A DNA stretch of 43,821 nt, taken from contig JACQFS010000104.1 in the NCBI GenBank assembly GCA_016199935.1, positions 1 to 43,821 of the forward strand. Reading direction: 5' to 3'. Below are positions 15,529 to 23,118 of this stretch, piece after piece. Made by a program: the position numbers and the translations under genes. This DNA comes from Verrucomicrobiota bacterium (GTDB lineage: Bacteria; Verrucomicrobiota; Verrucomicrobiia; Limisphaerales; JACQFS01). Below the pieces are notes generated by a model. The model was given only the letters and a program-made list of their open reading frames with translations, had not been told where the DNA came from and ran no database searches. Numbering within the stretch: the first letter of the stretch is position 1; every line of letters begins with the position of its first letter.

Positions 15529-16570
15529 AAGGGGTCAGTCCTTGTAATTTGCCAGCGGTTGACAACCAAGCCGGCTGGGCGTAGTTCTCGCCCATGCCCC
15601 GGCCGTTGCGCATCGAATATCCCGGCGCGATCTACCACGTGATGAACCGTGGTGACCGCCGCGAGCCGATCTTCAAGGATGACCGCGACCATCAGCGTTT
15701 CCTCGCCACCTTGGGCGAAGCGTGCGCCAAGACGCAGTGGCAGGTTCACGCATACTGCCTGATGCAAAATCATTTCCACCTCGTCATCGAGACGCCCCAG
15801 GCCAACCTCGTGGCCGGGATGAAATGGTTTCTGGGCACCTACACCGCGCGGTTCAACCGGCGGCACAAACTCTTTGGCCACCTGTTCAGCGGGCGCTACA
15901 AATCGCTCGTGGTGGACGGCAGCGGCAACGGCTACCTGCGCACAGTGTGCGATTACGTGCATCTGAACCCGGTGCGGGCGAAGTTGCTGGCACCCGAACA
16001 GCCGCTGACGACGTTCCGCTGGAGCAGCTATCCCGAATACCTGAAAGAGCCGACCAAACGTCCTTCATGGCTGCGGGTGGATCGCCTGCTCGGCGAGCAT
16101 GGCGTTCCGGCGGACACCGAGGCGGGCCGGCGCGAGTTTCAACAGCGGATGGAAAGTCGGCGCGCGGAGGAACCGGACGGAGACTGGAAGAAAATCCGGC
16201 GCGGCTGGTGTCTGGGCAACGAGCAGTTCCGGGAGGAACTGCTGGCGTCGGCGCAAGGACGGCTCCGCGAACAACACGTCGGGGAACTGCGCGTGGAGAG
16301 CGCGGAGCAAAAGGCGGAGCGGATCCTTGCCGAAGAAATGACACGCCGTGGCTGGACCGAAGCCGAACTGCGTGAACGGGCCAAGGGCGACGTGGAGAAG
16401 GTGCTGATGGCCTTGCGAGTGCGGCAGGAAACGACAGTCACACTCAAATGGATCGCCGAGCATCTGGCGATGGGCAGCACGGGCAATGTGACCAACCGGC
16501 TATGGCACCACAACCGCTCCCAACCATGAGGAAAGCAGCAGCAACTTTCAATAAGCGGGACCGACCCCTT
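15529..16570 (+). mobile_element. RAYT/Y1-transposase element with short inverted ends
   Basis: The left end AAGGGGTCAGTCC at 15529-15541 matches the reverse complement of the right end (16570-16558, AAGGGGTCGGTCC) with one mismatch in 13. The element is about 1.04 kb and holds only the Y1 transposase gene. On the left it abuts 21-bp array A. On the right it ends exactly at the stop codon of a truncated glycosyltransferase gene. No target duplication is apparent. Confidence 0.7.
15594..16529 (+). CDS. REP-associated tyrosine transposase (RAYT, Y1_Tnp family)
   Basis: This 311-residue protein has the HUH-type Y1 transposase domain in its first 130 residues. The N-terminus PRPLRIEYPGAIYHVMNRG is typical. 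The metal-binding H-x-H is in QNHFHLVIE (His60, His62), and the catalytic tyrosine is Tyr121 in DYVHLNPVRAK. The remainder is charged, with a C-terminal helix-turn-helix-like segment (WIAEHLAMGSTGNVTNRLW). RAYTs nick single-stranded REP/BIME hairpins and are usually single-copy, domesticated enzymes rather than active insertion sequences. This genome's abundant intergenic palindromes are possible substrates, but none matches the element's own ends. The ATG 15594 gives the canonical N-terminus. The gene is intact. Confidence 0.93.
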   Translation: MPRPLRIEYPGAIYHVMNRGDRREPIFKDDRDHQRFLATLGEACAKTQWQVHAYCLMQNHFHLVIETPQANLVAGMKWFLGTYTARFNRRHKLFGHLFSGRYKSLVVDGSGNGYLRTVCDYVHLNPVRAKLLAPEQPLTTFRWSSYPEYLKEPTKRPSWLRVDRLLGEHGVPADTEAGRREFQQRMESRRAEEPDGDWKKIRRGWCLGNEQFREELLASAQGRLREQHVGELRVESAEQKAERILAEEMTRRGWTEAELRERAKGDVEKVLMALRVRQETTVTLKWIAEHLAMGSTGNVTNRLWHHNRSQP

Positions 16571-18075
16571 TACGGATTCGGCTTGTGATCTCCGACGTCG
16601 GGCCAGAACAGCGCACCAGTTTCTTGAAACTCACGAGAGGCGAAAAGATATTCGGGGTCGCGCACCGGCACATTGTCCGCATCGAGATAGAGCACTTCTT
16701 TGAACCGGCTGTGAAGGATGGCGTAGGGCTTGAGTTCCCATCCCTTGAGCACTCGTGCGGGATGCTTCTTGCGCACCTCGAACGCATCCACGCACCGCAC
16801 GCCGGGTGGGGCGACGAGTTCCTTCATTCGGTCATCTAGTTCGTCCGGCCCAAGATGCCACAGTTCCACGGGCAACTGGCAGCCCGCCCGTCTCAGCATT
16901 TTGATGCATACCCACGCGCAGGTGAAAAACAACGAGCCGCCGCCCACGATCACCACTCCGCGCCCCTCGTAACCGGTTGGATACGGTGGAATGTCTTTCA
17001 GGAAATGTTCCGCCATCTGCTTCGCATTGGCTTTGGTCAGGATTGGCGAAGGCGCGAACGCGCGGCCCTGCGGCGACTCGCGGTCAAGGAATTCTCGGTA
17101 GGCGCGCGCCGACTCCGGCTCCAAGTATTTGATCGAGCCGCCCTCGAAGTAACGCTCCACCGCCCTGCCTACGTCCCCGGAAGTGATCAGGTCCATGCAC
17201 TTGGGCAGGCGTTCCGTGCGGTTGAGGCACTGGCTGTAGGGGCTGTCCTTCTCATCGCCATCGCCCAGTGGGAAGGTGCGTGACTGCCAGCACCCGCCAT
17301 CCCGGCAACAGGACAGCGCGCCGACGGTGTGGAGAAACTGGTGTCCTGGATATGCTTCCCAATGCACCGGCTCGCGACCACCGGCAACCACTACGCACGG
17401 GCGCAGCGCGTGGGGTTGATCCTTGACCGGGACCGCTGCCGCCAGGTGCATCGCCAAGGTGACGGGGCACACGACTCCCTGCGCGTGATACATGAGCTTC
17501 ACCATCTCCCGCAGGGTGGTTTTGCCGCGCAGATCAATCACGCCGTTCAAGTCCTGGTGGAAATGCCCGGCCTCGCCGACTTGGACGAATTGGATGCGGC
17601 CCTTGAACTGATCCACCACTTCCTGAAAGCGCCGCGCTTCCCACCATTTGATCGTGAAGTCAAACTTGCCGCCGGCCACCAGAATCCAGAACGGCGCGTT
17701 GACTCCCGTGACCTCTTCCACCAGCGACGGCCCCGCCTTCTCCGCCTCGGACAAATGAATATCGCCCTTGAAGGCGGTGGGCTGGATTTCCAATCCCAGC
17801 GCGTCGTTCAGGTCATGGATGAAACCGTGGATGAAGTGATAGGGCAGCCGGTTGCTCTGGTGGATGAGCGGATAATGCGCCTCGACGGCCTCCACCTCCG
17901 GGTCGCGCTCACTCAGGGGCGTGACGTGCGGATTGTTCTCCCAAAGCTCCGGGCACTCGCAGCCCACGTCCGTCAGAAACTGGCCGGGGTAGCGCAGATG
18001 CAAGTCCCTCACGGCGGCGCTCAACATGAGGATGTCGCCCGGCGATTGGTTGTTTGTGAAAACGATTTTCCGCAT
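16570..18075 (-). CDS. GT9 / putative mannosyltransferase fusion, 3' end truncated by the transposase element
   Basis: This 501-residue protein starts at ATG 18075 (MRKIVFTNNQSPGDILMLSA), the classical start of a GT9 (heptosyltransferase-like) domain spanning about residues 1-290. A second, MNN1/PF11051-like mannosyltransferase domain follows (GRGVVIVGGGSLFFTCAWVC, VELWHLGPDEL, GWELKPYAILHSRFKEVLYL) with its D-A-D motif at 465-467 (LDADNVPVRDPEYLF). In relatives the sequence continues well past the FWPD block. Here it stops ten residues later, at a TAA made at the boundary with the RAYT element end (16570). It is the last gene of the six-gene serine-tract operon, 42 bases after the HEAT-like gene. 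The catalytic part of the second domain is probably incomplete. Confidence 0.82.
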   Translation of the reverse strand: MRKIVFTNNQSPGDILMLSAAVRDLHLRYPGQFLTDVGCECPELWENNPHVTPLSERDPEVEAVEAHYPLIHQSNRLPYHFIHGFIHDLNDALGLEIQPTAFKGDIHLSEAEKAGPSLVEEVTGVNAPFWILVAGGKFDFTIKWWEARRFQEVVDQFKGRIQFVQVGEAGHFHQDLNGVIDLRGKTTLREMVKLMYHAQGVVCPVTLAMHLAAAVPVKDQPHALRPCVVVAGGREPVHWEAYPGHQFLHTVGALSCCRDGGCWQSRTFPLGDGDEKDSPYSQCLNRTERLPKCMDLITSGDVGRAVERYFEGGSIKYLEPESARAYREFLDRESPQGRAFAPSPILTKANAKQMAEHFLKDIPPYPTGYEGRGVVIVGGGSLFFTCAWVCIKMLRRAGCQLPVELWHLGPDELDDRMKELVAPPGVRCVDAFEVRKKHPARVLKGWELKPYAILHSRFKEVLYLDADNVPVRDPEYLFASREFQETGALFWPDVGDHKPNP

Positions 18076-18116
18076 GTTGAGCCTGAGTGGAGGGACTCTT
18101 GCGAGTGATCGGACAC

Positions 18117-19316
18117 TTACTTTCCCGGCTCGGCCTCCCACAGTTTGAGGAGCGCTCTTGCCCGGTCCTTTAATTCCTCCGAGGCAAGCGGAAGCTCGGT
18201 GATGGCCTTCACCTCATCCAAGCGCCATCTTTCGCGCCGCCCGAACTCGCTCGGCTTGACGTGGCCCAAGCGATCCAGGACTTCCTCTGCGTCCCACACT
18301 GCGCTCTCCTGAAGCGCCAGCCTTACACGTGGGCTCGGCTCCCTCGCGGTGTATTCCAACATAAGCCTCAGATGACGCTCCCGGTCGTCCACGGACCGAG
18401 ACGCGTGGGCGGCCAGAATCCGTGTCTCTTCGTCGCCTTCCACCAGCCATCGCATGATTTGCCGGTCAACCGTGGTATGCGGTTGGCGCATCCGCTCATG
18501 GGTTTCTTGGCTGAGGTCAACAGGACGCCCCAGCGGATTCAGTTTTTCGGCTCGTTTGCGTAGGATGTTCGCCGAACAGGCAACGATCGCGCTTTGCAGA
18601 TCCTCGCGCACCCGGGCCGACGTTTCCGTAGCTCGATGGGCCTTCAACGGGGCGATGTATCGCGCGTCGTCAGTGCGCATCAAACCGAACGCGCCGATGC
18701 GCCGCCAGTCTTCTTCCGGGGAGTCTAACAAGGCCACGAGCGTGGCGATAGCTGTTTCATCGCCGGATTCACCGATCAACCAAGCTAGCGAACCACGGGT
18801 CGCCCGTCCCGTCTCCCGCGCGCTCCAATACGCCTTCGGATGATAGTTAAAGAAAGGGACGCGGTGGATGTCTTTCGCAAAGAACCGGGCCGCGTTTGTC
18901 GGGTCGAATCGGAAAAAAATGTTTGCGCACGATTCGAACGTTTCCCAGTCGTTCGTTCGAAAATTCTTTACAGCGTCCGCATAAAGCTTTCGGCTATAGG
19001 TCTTCAGGTCGGAATTCGTCAGATTATGCGTGGTGTATAGCAGGTTAATCGCGTTAGTCGTAATTATCGGGTAAGACTCGATCAGGAAGCGGGCAGTCGT
19101 ATTAGCGTTGGTGCTTTTATCCAGTTGAGTGCGGAACCAGAAACTTGACTCAGCCTGAGCTTGGGCGTCTTGACCGATCAACATTGCGCGCGCTTGCTCC
19201 ATCTCTTGAAGCAACGTCGCTCCTTTCGCGCCGACAAAACCCACCGCCACCGTAAGGAGCCCTCCGGCGAAACGCGATAACCGCCAACCGAGCTGGATTG
19301 TAAACCGGGACGCCAT
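18117..19316 (-). CDS. Exported HEAT-repeat-like protein of the island operon
   Basis: This 399-residue protein starts at ATG 19316 (MASRFTIQLGWRLSRF). A hydrophobic stretch (LLTVAVGFVGAKG) suggests a signal peptide or anchor. The rest is helical: repeated units such as GRATRGSLAWLIGESGDETA and IATLVALLDSPEEDWRRIGA, then GLMRTDDARYIAPLKAHRAT, look like HEAT/PBS-type repeats (about residues 170-250 and 300-370). The start follows the previous reading frame's stop by 5 bases with GAGG just upstream. Base composition is less GC-rich than the flanking core genes. No enzymatic motif was seen. A scaffold role is inferred only from the fold. Confidence 0.7.
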   Translation of the reverse strand: MASRFTIQLGWRLSRFAGGLLTVAVGFVGAKGATLLQEMEQARAMLIGQDAQAQAESSFWFRTQLDKSTNANTTARFLIESYPIITTNAINLLYTTHNLTNSDLKTYSRKLYADAVKNFRTNDWETFESCANIFFRFDPTNAARFFAKDIHRVPFFNYHPKAYWSARETGRATRGSLAWLIGESGDETAIATLVALLDSPEEDWRRIGAFGLMRTDDARYIAPLKAHRATETSARVREDLQSAIVACSANILRKRAEKLNPLGRPVDLSQETHERMRQPHTTVDRQIMRWLVEGDEETRILAAHASRSVDDRERHLRLMLEYTAREPSPRVRLALQESAVWDAEEVLDRLGHVKPSEFGRRERWRLDEVKAITELPLASEELKDRARALLKLWEAEPGK

Positions 19317-19321
19317 AAACC

Positions 19322-19800
19322 TCAGTCCGGCGTTTCGAATACGCTTTCTTCGACATCTCCAACAAGCGTTATCCAATTGTAAGCCTTCATTTTCAAGGTC
19401 ATGGACGAAGCTCCGCTTCCCTGTTTTTGGACAAACGCCTTAGCGGCTTTCGAGGAAGCCCCAGCCGGCCCCAATGCCATTTGCAAACGCCTGCTTATCC
19501 ACAACCCTCTGATGTAAAGAAGGGTTGCGGCGCCGAAGTTGGGGTCTGCCTTAAGTCGGTCACTAAGGTCTTTGTAGCATGAATCACTCGTTGGTTGCAC
19601 CAAGGCATCAGTTTGCGCCCGAAAGTAGGCGATATCCGCGCCGTCCGGCTTTCCCGCAGGAGGGGGGATAAGATATCCAAATCCACTGGTTGAGACATCA
19701 AAGGGTCGCCATCCAGAGAGATGGCCGGCTTCTTTGCCATAACCGACGTAATGGCGACGGACACGCTTGGAGTCCATGGCCGTTTGCTCGGCGGTTCTTG
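19322..19800 (-). pseudogene. 3' part of CSSSS-WWFE paralogue 2, displaced by a frameshift
   Basis: This frame looks like real protein (YVGYGKEAGHLSGWRPFDV, then YLIPPPAGKPDGADIAYF, DPNFGAATLLYIRGLWISRR) and ends 5 bases before the HEAT-like start, as expected in this tight operon. The frame of the 5' part instead continues into low-complexity sequence to 19495. The most economical reading is one gene, 19322-20286, broken by a frameshift near 19780-19805, where TTTATTTTCAAG offers a homopolymer. It could be a real mutation, a sequencing error or recoding. Confidence 0.55.
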
Positions 19801-20286
19801 AAAATAAACCAGATTGGTTGGAGCGATGTTCTTGGGCGGCCCCCACTCGCATGGTGCCGGGCCAATTCCCCAGCTGCCACCGGGTTGTTGATTGTCGATT
19901 GGGCTGTAAAATGTTCCGGAAAACTTGATAATAACGCCTTCAAACACCGTCATCGGCAGCACCTCGCAAATCGGGCCGTCCGCGCTTTGGATTCGGAGTT
20001 GAATGTAGGTGGTCCCTTCGGCGGAGCTGGGCTTGACTCCGGTGACGGTTATTTCAGCCGAGGCGCCGTCATGATCGAAACTCGGCGTTTGCGGACTGAA
20101 GGAAAGATCACCATCGAGGCTGTCGAGCCAGACCTTTTTTTCTGGAATACTGGAGCCAGCCGGGTCGGTTTTCATGGTGATTGTGAATTTTGCCGTGCCG
20201 CCGACATAAATCAAATCGTCATCCAGTGCGGAGCACTCAAACCACCAATTGACGCCATTGGAACTTGATGAACAGGTATTGGCCAT
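19495..20286 (-). CDS. CSSSS-WWFE paralogue 2 of the island operon (as read, 263 aa)
   Basis: The N-terminus is M-A-N-T-C-S-S-S-S-N-G-V-N-W-W-F-E-C-S, almost the same as the gene at 22261 (M-A-C-S-S-S-S-G-G-I-S-W-W-F-E-F-S). Two beta-rich, Ig-like stretches follow; both paralogues share a TITM strand and the block GPIC-x3-L-x-(M/L)-(T/S)-V-F-x-x-V-I (residues about 110-125 here). There is no signal peptide. AAGGA lies 12 bases upstream of the ATG. After about residue 160 the sequence turns into a probable shadow frame; the true C-terminus is likely in the other frame (19322-19800). Function is unknown; a surface or structural role is a guess from composition. Confidence 0.65.
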   Translation of the reverse strand: MANTCSSSSNGVNWWFECSALDDDLIYVGGTAKFTITMKTDPAGSSIPEKKVWLDSLDGDLSFSPQTPSFDHDGASAEITVTGVKPSSAEGTTYIQLRIQSADGPICEVLPMTVFEGVIIKFSGTFYSPIDNQQPGGSWGIGPAPCEWGPPKNIAPTNLVYFQEPPSKRPWTPSVSVAITSVMAKKPAISLDGDPLMSQPVDLDILSPLLRESRTARISPTFGRKLMPWCNQRVIHATKTLVTDLRQTPTSAPQPFFTSEGCG

Positions 20287-20314
20287 AGGTTTTCGGATTC
20301 CTTGTTCGATTGCT

Positions 20315-21199
20315 CTACTTCACAAATTCGACCTCCAGCGAGTTTGAGCGAAACAGCTCGTTGGTTTTGATCGCTCCTTTGGAAATGATTTCGTCGTAAG
20401 TTTGGATTAAACCCTCAAAGTAGATCGCTTGAATGAAATACTTTCCCGGCGGCAACCACGTTTCCGGGCCGCCGCCATATTTCGTTCCCACGATTCGACC
20501 GCTTGTAAAGCGGAATTCCCGATTGAATGAACCACCAGGTTTAAGTTTGACCCACGTATCCGGTCCGATTCCAAAAATAGATTCTCGTGCATAGGAATCG
20601 TTCAAGTTGCCAAGATACCTGCCGCTGCCGTCAAACATGGCGACAACCCCCGGGGTGAACAGATAGCCGTCGTGCAACTGGGGATTAAAGTAAGAGCCGC
20701 CCGATTCTGAAGCAAAATGAATCGTCAGGTGAAGTCCGGTGCCAAGCTTGTTGGTTGGATTGTCAGCGAATAATGTAGCTTTTGACTGTCGCCCGTCGAG
20801 GTCCAAGTCATGCTGCGCGGCCGGCTCAAACTTCTCTTTCGGCCCGGTCGGGTCTCTGTCGCGCAGATACGTCCAGTTTGTATAAGCCCGAAGGCTATCA
20901 GGGGTATTGGAGGTTTCTTGCCGGAGATATTGCTGCTGGCGAATCCACGCTAATCGGTGCTTCAGGGCAGCGTTTGTAGGGGATGATTCAATGGCACGAA
21001 CGTATCCGGCTATTGCTTGGGTAAGTTGGCCCCGTTGGAATTTGCTCTCCGCGGTATTGACCCATTCGTCAGTTGTCTGCGTGAACGCGGCTGGTTGATT
21101 CAATACCAAGGCTGTAACAAAAAGTGTAATGATTCTGCTTCGCAGACGGTCAAGCGTGTTCTGCCGGTCGTGGGCTTGGGTTCTTGAGGTTCGGGACAT
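20315..21199 (-). CDS. Exported TPR protein of the island operon
   Basis: This 294-residue protein starts at ATG 21199 (MSRTSRTQAHDRQ), with a hydrophobic signal (IITLFVTALVLNQPAAF) near residues 25-40. One clear TPR pair follows (WVNTAESKFQRGQLTQAIAG, YVRAIESSPTNAALKHRLAW). The C-terminal half is beta-rich with repeated Gly/aromatic segments (LHDGYLFTPGVVAMFDGSGR, PETWLPPGKYFIQAIYFEG). It ends 29 bases before the start of CSSSS-WWFE paralogue 2 and begins 18 bases after the paralogue-1 3' frame. No known family was assigned. The signal peptide indicates a periplasmic or surface location. Confidence 0.7.
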   Translation of the reverse strand: MSRTSRTQAHDRQNTLDRLRSRIITLFVTALVLNQPAAFTQTTDEWVNTAESKFQRGQLTQAIAGYVRAIESSPTNAALKHRLAWIRQQQYLRQETSNTPDSLRAYTNWTYLRDRDPTGPKEKFEPAAQHDLDLDGRQSKATLFADNPTNKLGTGLHLTIHFASESGGSYFNPQLHDGYLFTPGVVAMFDGSGRYLGNLNDSYARESIFGIGPDTWVKLKPGGSFNREFRFTSGRIVGTKYGGGPETWLPPGKYFIQAIYFEGLIQTYDEIISKGAIKTNELFRSNSLEVEFVK

Positions 21200-21216
21200 G
21201 ATGCAAGAATTTAGCG

Positions 21217-21530
21217 TTACAGCGTTTCTCTCGTCCACCGGGGCTCCGTTTGAGCATTCCAAAGGTCAGGTGGAAATTCAGTGGGCAATGGGTTTTCCGG
21301 CGATTCCGAAAAAGTCCAATCTCCGGAGGATAAATCAACCCGGGTAACTCGCCCTTTCCAATCCCAGACAATGCACGCTACGGCTATTGGAACGGTGTTG
21401 CTTCCGAGTGGCCGCCACATTAAATAGGTCCGAAAATGGTCGTTACGCATATAACCGTCGTAAGGCGCGAATGGCATCTGGACCCAGCGTGTTTCCACAA
21501 TGCAACGCGTATTGTGGATCGGGTTTGCCC
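21217..21530 (-). pseudogene. 3' part of CSSSS-WWFE paralogue 1, displaced by a frameshift
   Basis: The frame ending at 21217 reads NTRCIVETRWVQMPFAPYDG, then YMRNDHFRTYLMWRPLGSN. I recognise this F-x-T-Y-L-M-W-(R/K)-P block from the C-terminal part of many verrucomicrobial proteins. The 5' frame instead stops at 21443 after Arg/Leu-rich sequence. The switch is best placed near 21515-21530, where GGGGCAAACCC offers homopolymers. One gene of 21217-22261 interrupted by a frameshift explains both frames and leaves 17 bases to the next start. Confidence 0.6.
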
Positions 21531-22261
21531 CAGTTCAGTTCGTTCACTTGAACGATTCCCCCTTGGAGTGAAAGGAGCGGATTTGGCGCGGCTACTCGAA
21601 AATTTGCAAATGCCGAACGAACAGTTTGACCCACAGTTATGTCCAGACTTACCCGGTAGGTCTGTCGTCCGGTTACCCAGTAAAAGCCGAGGTTGGGGTT
21701 CGTGAGGTCGGCTTCCTCTAGTGGAACATTTCGTCCCGCCGCGGCTGTGCGTTCGATTCCCTTGATCGTCGGACCTTCCACAATCCAATCCACAGAATCG
21801 ATTGATATTCCTGGTGGTTGGGTCGTTCCAAGCAAGGACACCTTGTTTCCGATGGCCTCATCAAGGGTTGCCTCATTGATGATGACATCGAACTCCTTGA
21901 TGACTGCCTTGAATACCGACAGTTTGAGCGTCTGGCAGATCGGGCCGCTTTGTTGCGAGGAGCCTAGAATGGCCTGAATTTCTGTGCCGTTGATGGTATC
22001 ACTTGCTTGGAGACCGAACACTCGAATGTCTCTGACGCCCGGAGAAATATCAAACGTGAAGGGATTTTCGTGCTCTACATCAAACCCGACCTCCCCAGTG
22101 CCCGTAGATTTCAAGGTTAGTTGCTTTGTAAGCTGAGTGCCTGGAGGGCTGACAAACATCGTAATGGTGAGGTCGGTGTCATCGCCGGTTGGTATGATAC
22201 TGGCCTGCAAGCTGAACTCAAACCACCAGCTTATCCCACCTGAACTAGACGAACAGGCCAT
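21443..22261 (-). CDS. CSSSS-WWFE paralogue 1 of the island operon (as read, 272 aa)
   Basis: This protein starts M-A-C-S-S-S-S-G-G-I-S-W-W-F-E-F-S at ATG 22261 with AAGGAG seven bases upstream. The four Ser codons are TCG, TCT, AGT and TCA, so the tract is not simple slippage. The body is beta-rich (DLTITMFVSPPGTQLTKQLT; SGPICQTLKLSVFKAVIKEF), ending in a segment with DWIVEGPTIKGIERTAAAG and NLGFYWVTGRQTYRVSLDI. Residues beyond about 245 are probably out of frame; the real C-terminus lies in 21217-21530. It is the second gene of the operon, 45 bases after the serine-tract protein. No signal peptide and no recognised domain. Confidence 0.68.
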   Translation of the reverse strand: MACSSSSGGISWWFEFSLQASIIPTGDDTDLTITMFVSPPGTQLTKQLTLKSTGTGEVGFDVEHENPFTFDISPGVRDIRVFGLQASDTINGTEIQAILGSSQQSGPICQTLKLSVFKAVIKEFDVIINEATLDEAIGNKVSLLGTTQPPGISIDSVDWIVEGPTIKGIERTAAAGRNVPLEEADLTNPNLGFYWVTGRQTYRVSLDITVGQTVRSAFANFRVAAPNPLLSLQGGIVQVNELNWGKPDPQYALHCGNTLGPDAIRALRRLYA

Positions 22262-22306
22262 GCTTTTTCTCCTTGTTTGACCGCGAACAGACTTCCCCGT
22301 TTGGAA

Positions 22307-23050
22307 TCATCCTTTGAATTTGCTGCGCGTAGGTAGTTTGAACTCCTTGCGGACAGCGTGGTTGGCCGCGTCGGTGTGCGGCCACTCGGCATCCGCCGCC
22401 AGTTGGATTTCAATGCGCGCGTCGGTGATCTGTTGTTTGAGAGTCGCGAGGTCGCTGCGGGTGTCGGTTGCGTCGCCCTGCGCAGTCGTCTGGTCCACGT
22501 TGGTGTTGATGTAGGCAGTGCGCAATCCCGTTGCGGCCGTGAGTTTGGCCGCCGTGATGCCGGGCAGGCTGTCGGCGGTCGCGGCGGTGATAAGGTCCAG
22601 CGCATATTGTTCCAGCAGCGCCCGGTTCTGCCCCACGCGCTCACCAATGCGATAAACTTGCAGCCGGTTCGGGTTGGTGCGCCCGAATTTTTGTTTCGCC
22701 GCCGTCTGAATCTCATCCGTGGCCTTCAGCAGATTCGCCTTCGCGGTGGCCTCGGCCTCCGTCGCGCCTTCCTTGGCCACCGTCTTCCCCACCGCCTGTC
22801 CACTCAATGTTCTGGCCGACGCGACATTGGCGAGGAGGGCGGTGACTTTGGCCGCCGTGATTTCGCGCACGGCCAGCGCGGGTGCAAACTGCACCTTCTG
22901 CGCGACGAGGGCGAGCTGCTCCGCCTTGTTCAACTCGGCGAGCACCGCCTTGTTCGCCGGCGGATTGTGCGAGCCACCGCCGCCGCCAGCCGCGCTGCTG
23001 CCAGAAGAGGACGATGATGACGGTGAGGAAGAGGAAGAACTTGGCATAAC
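22307..23050 (-). CDS. Serine-tract helical protein, first gene of the island operon
   Basis: This 247-residue protein starts at ATG 23050 with GGAG six bases upstream. Its first 18 residues are M-P-S6-P-S6-G-S-S, followed by Ala/Gly-rich residues. The serine tract uses all six Ser codons, so it is kept at the protein level rather than by DNA slippage. From about residue 30 it is Ala-rich and helical (AVLAELNKAEQLALVAQK; ITAAKVTALLANVASART; LPGITAAKLTAATGLRTAYI), probably a helical bundle, with a basic C-terminus FKLPTRSKFKG. There is no signal peptide or membrane helix. I recall similar unnamed proteins in Verrucomicrobia but no function. The following five genes are on the same strand with gaps of 5-45 bases. 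Confidence 0.75.
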   Translation of the reverse strand, partial: VMPSSSSSSPSSSSSSGSSAAGGGGGSHNPPANKAVLAELNKAEQLALVAQKVQFAPALAVREITAAKVTALLANVASARTLSGQAVGKTVAKEGATEAEATAKANLLKATDEIQTAAKQKFGRTNPNRLQVYRIGERVGQNRALLEQYALDLITAATADSLPGITAAKLTAATGLRTAYINTNVDQTTAQGDATDTRSDLATLKQQITDARIEIQLAADAEWPHTDAANHAVRKEFKLPTRSKFKG

Positions 23051-23088
23051 TTTCTCCGTTTTGGTTAGGGGCTGACTTGGTGTAAGGA

Positions 23089-23118
23089 ACATAAGCAAAA
23101 AAAAAAACGTATCGTCAA
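23089..23118 (-). promoter_or_regulatory. Candidate promoter of the six-gene island operon
   Basis: On the minus strand, TTGACG (23118-23113, 5/6 to the -35 consensus) is followed by a spacer of ATACG, T11 and GC, then TTATGTT (-10-like, TATGTT at 19-base spacing or TTATGT at 18). It lies about 40 bases before the ATG 23050. The T11 tract inside the spacer is unusual and could be phase-variable. Confidence 0.45.
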
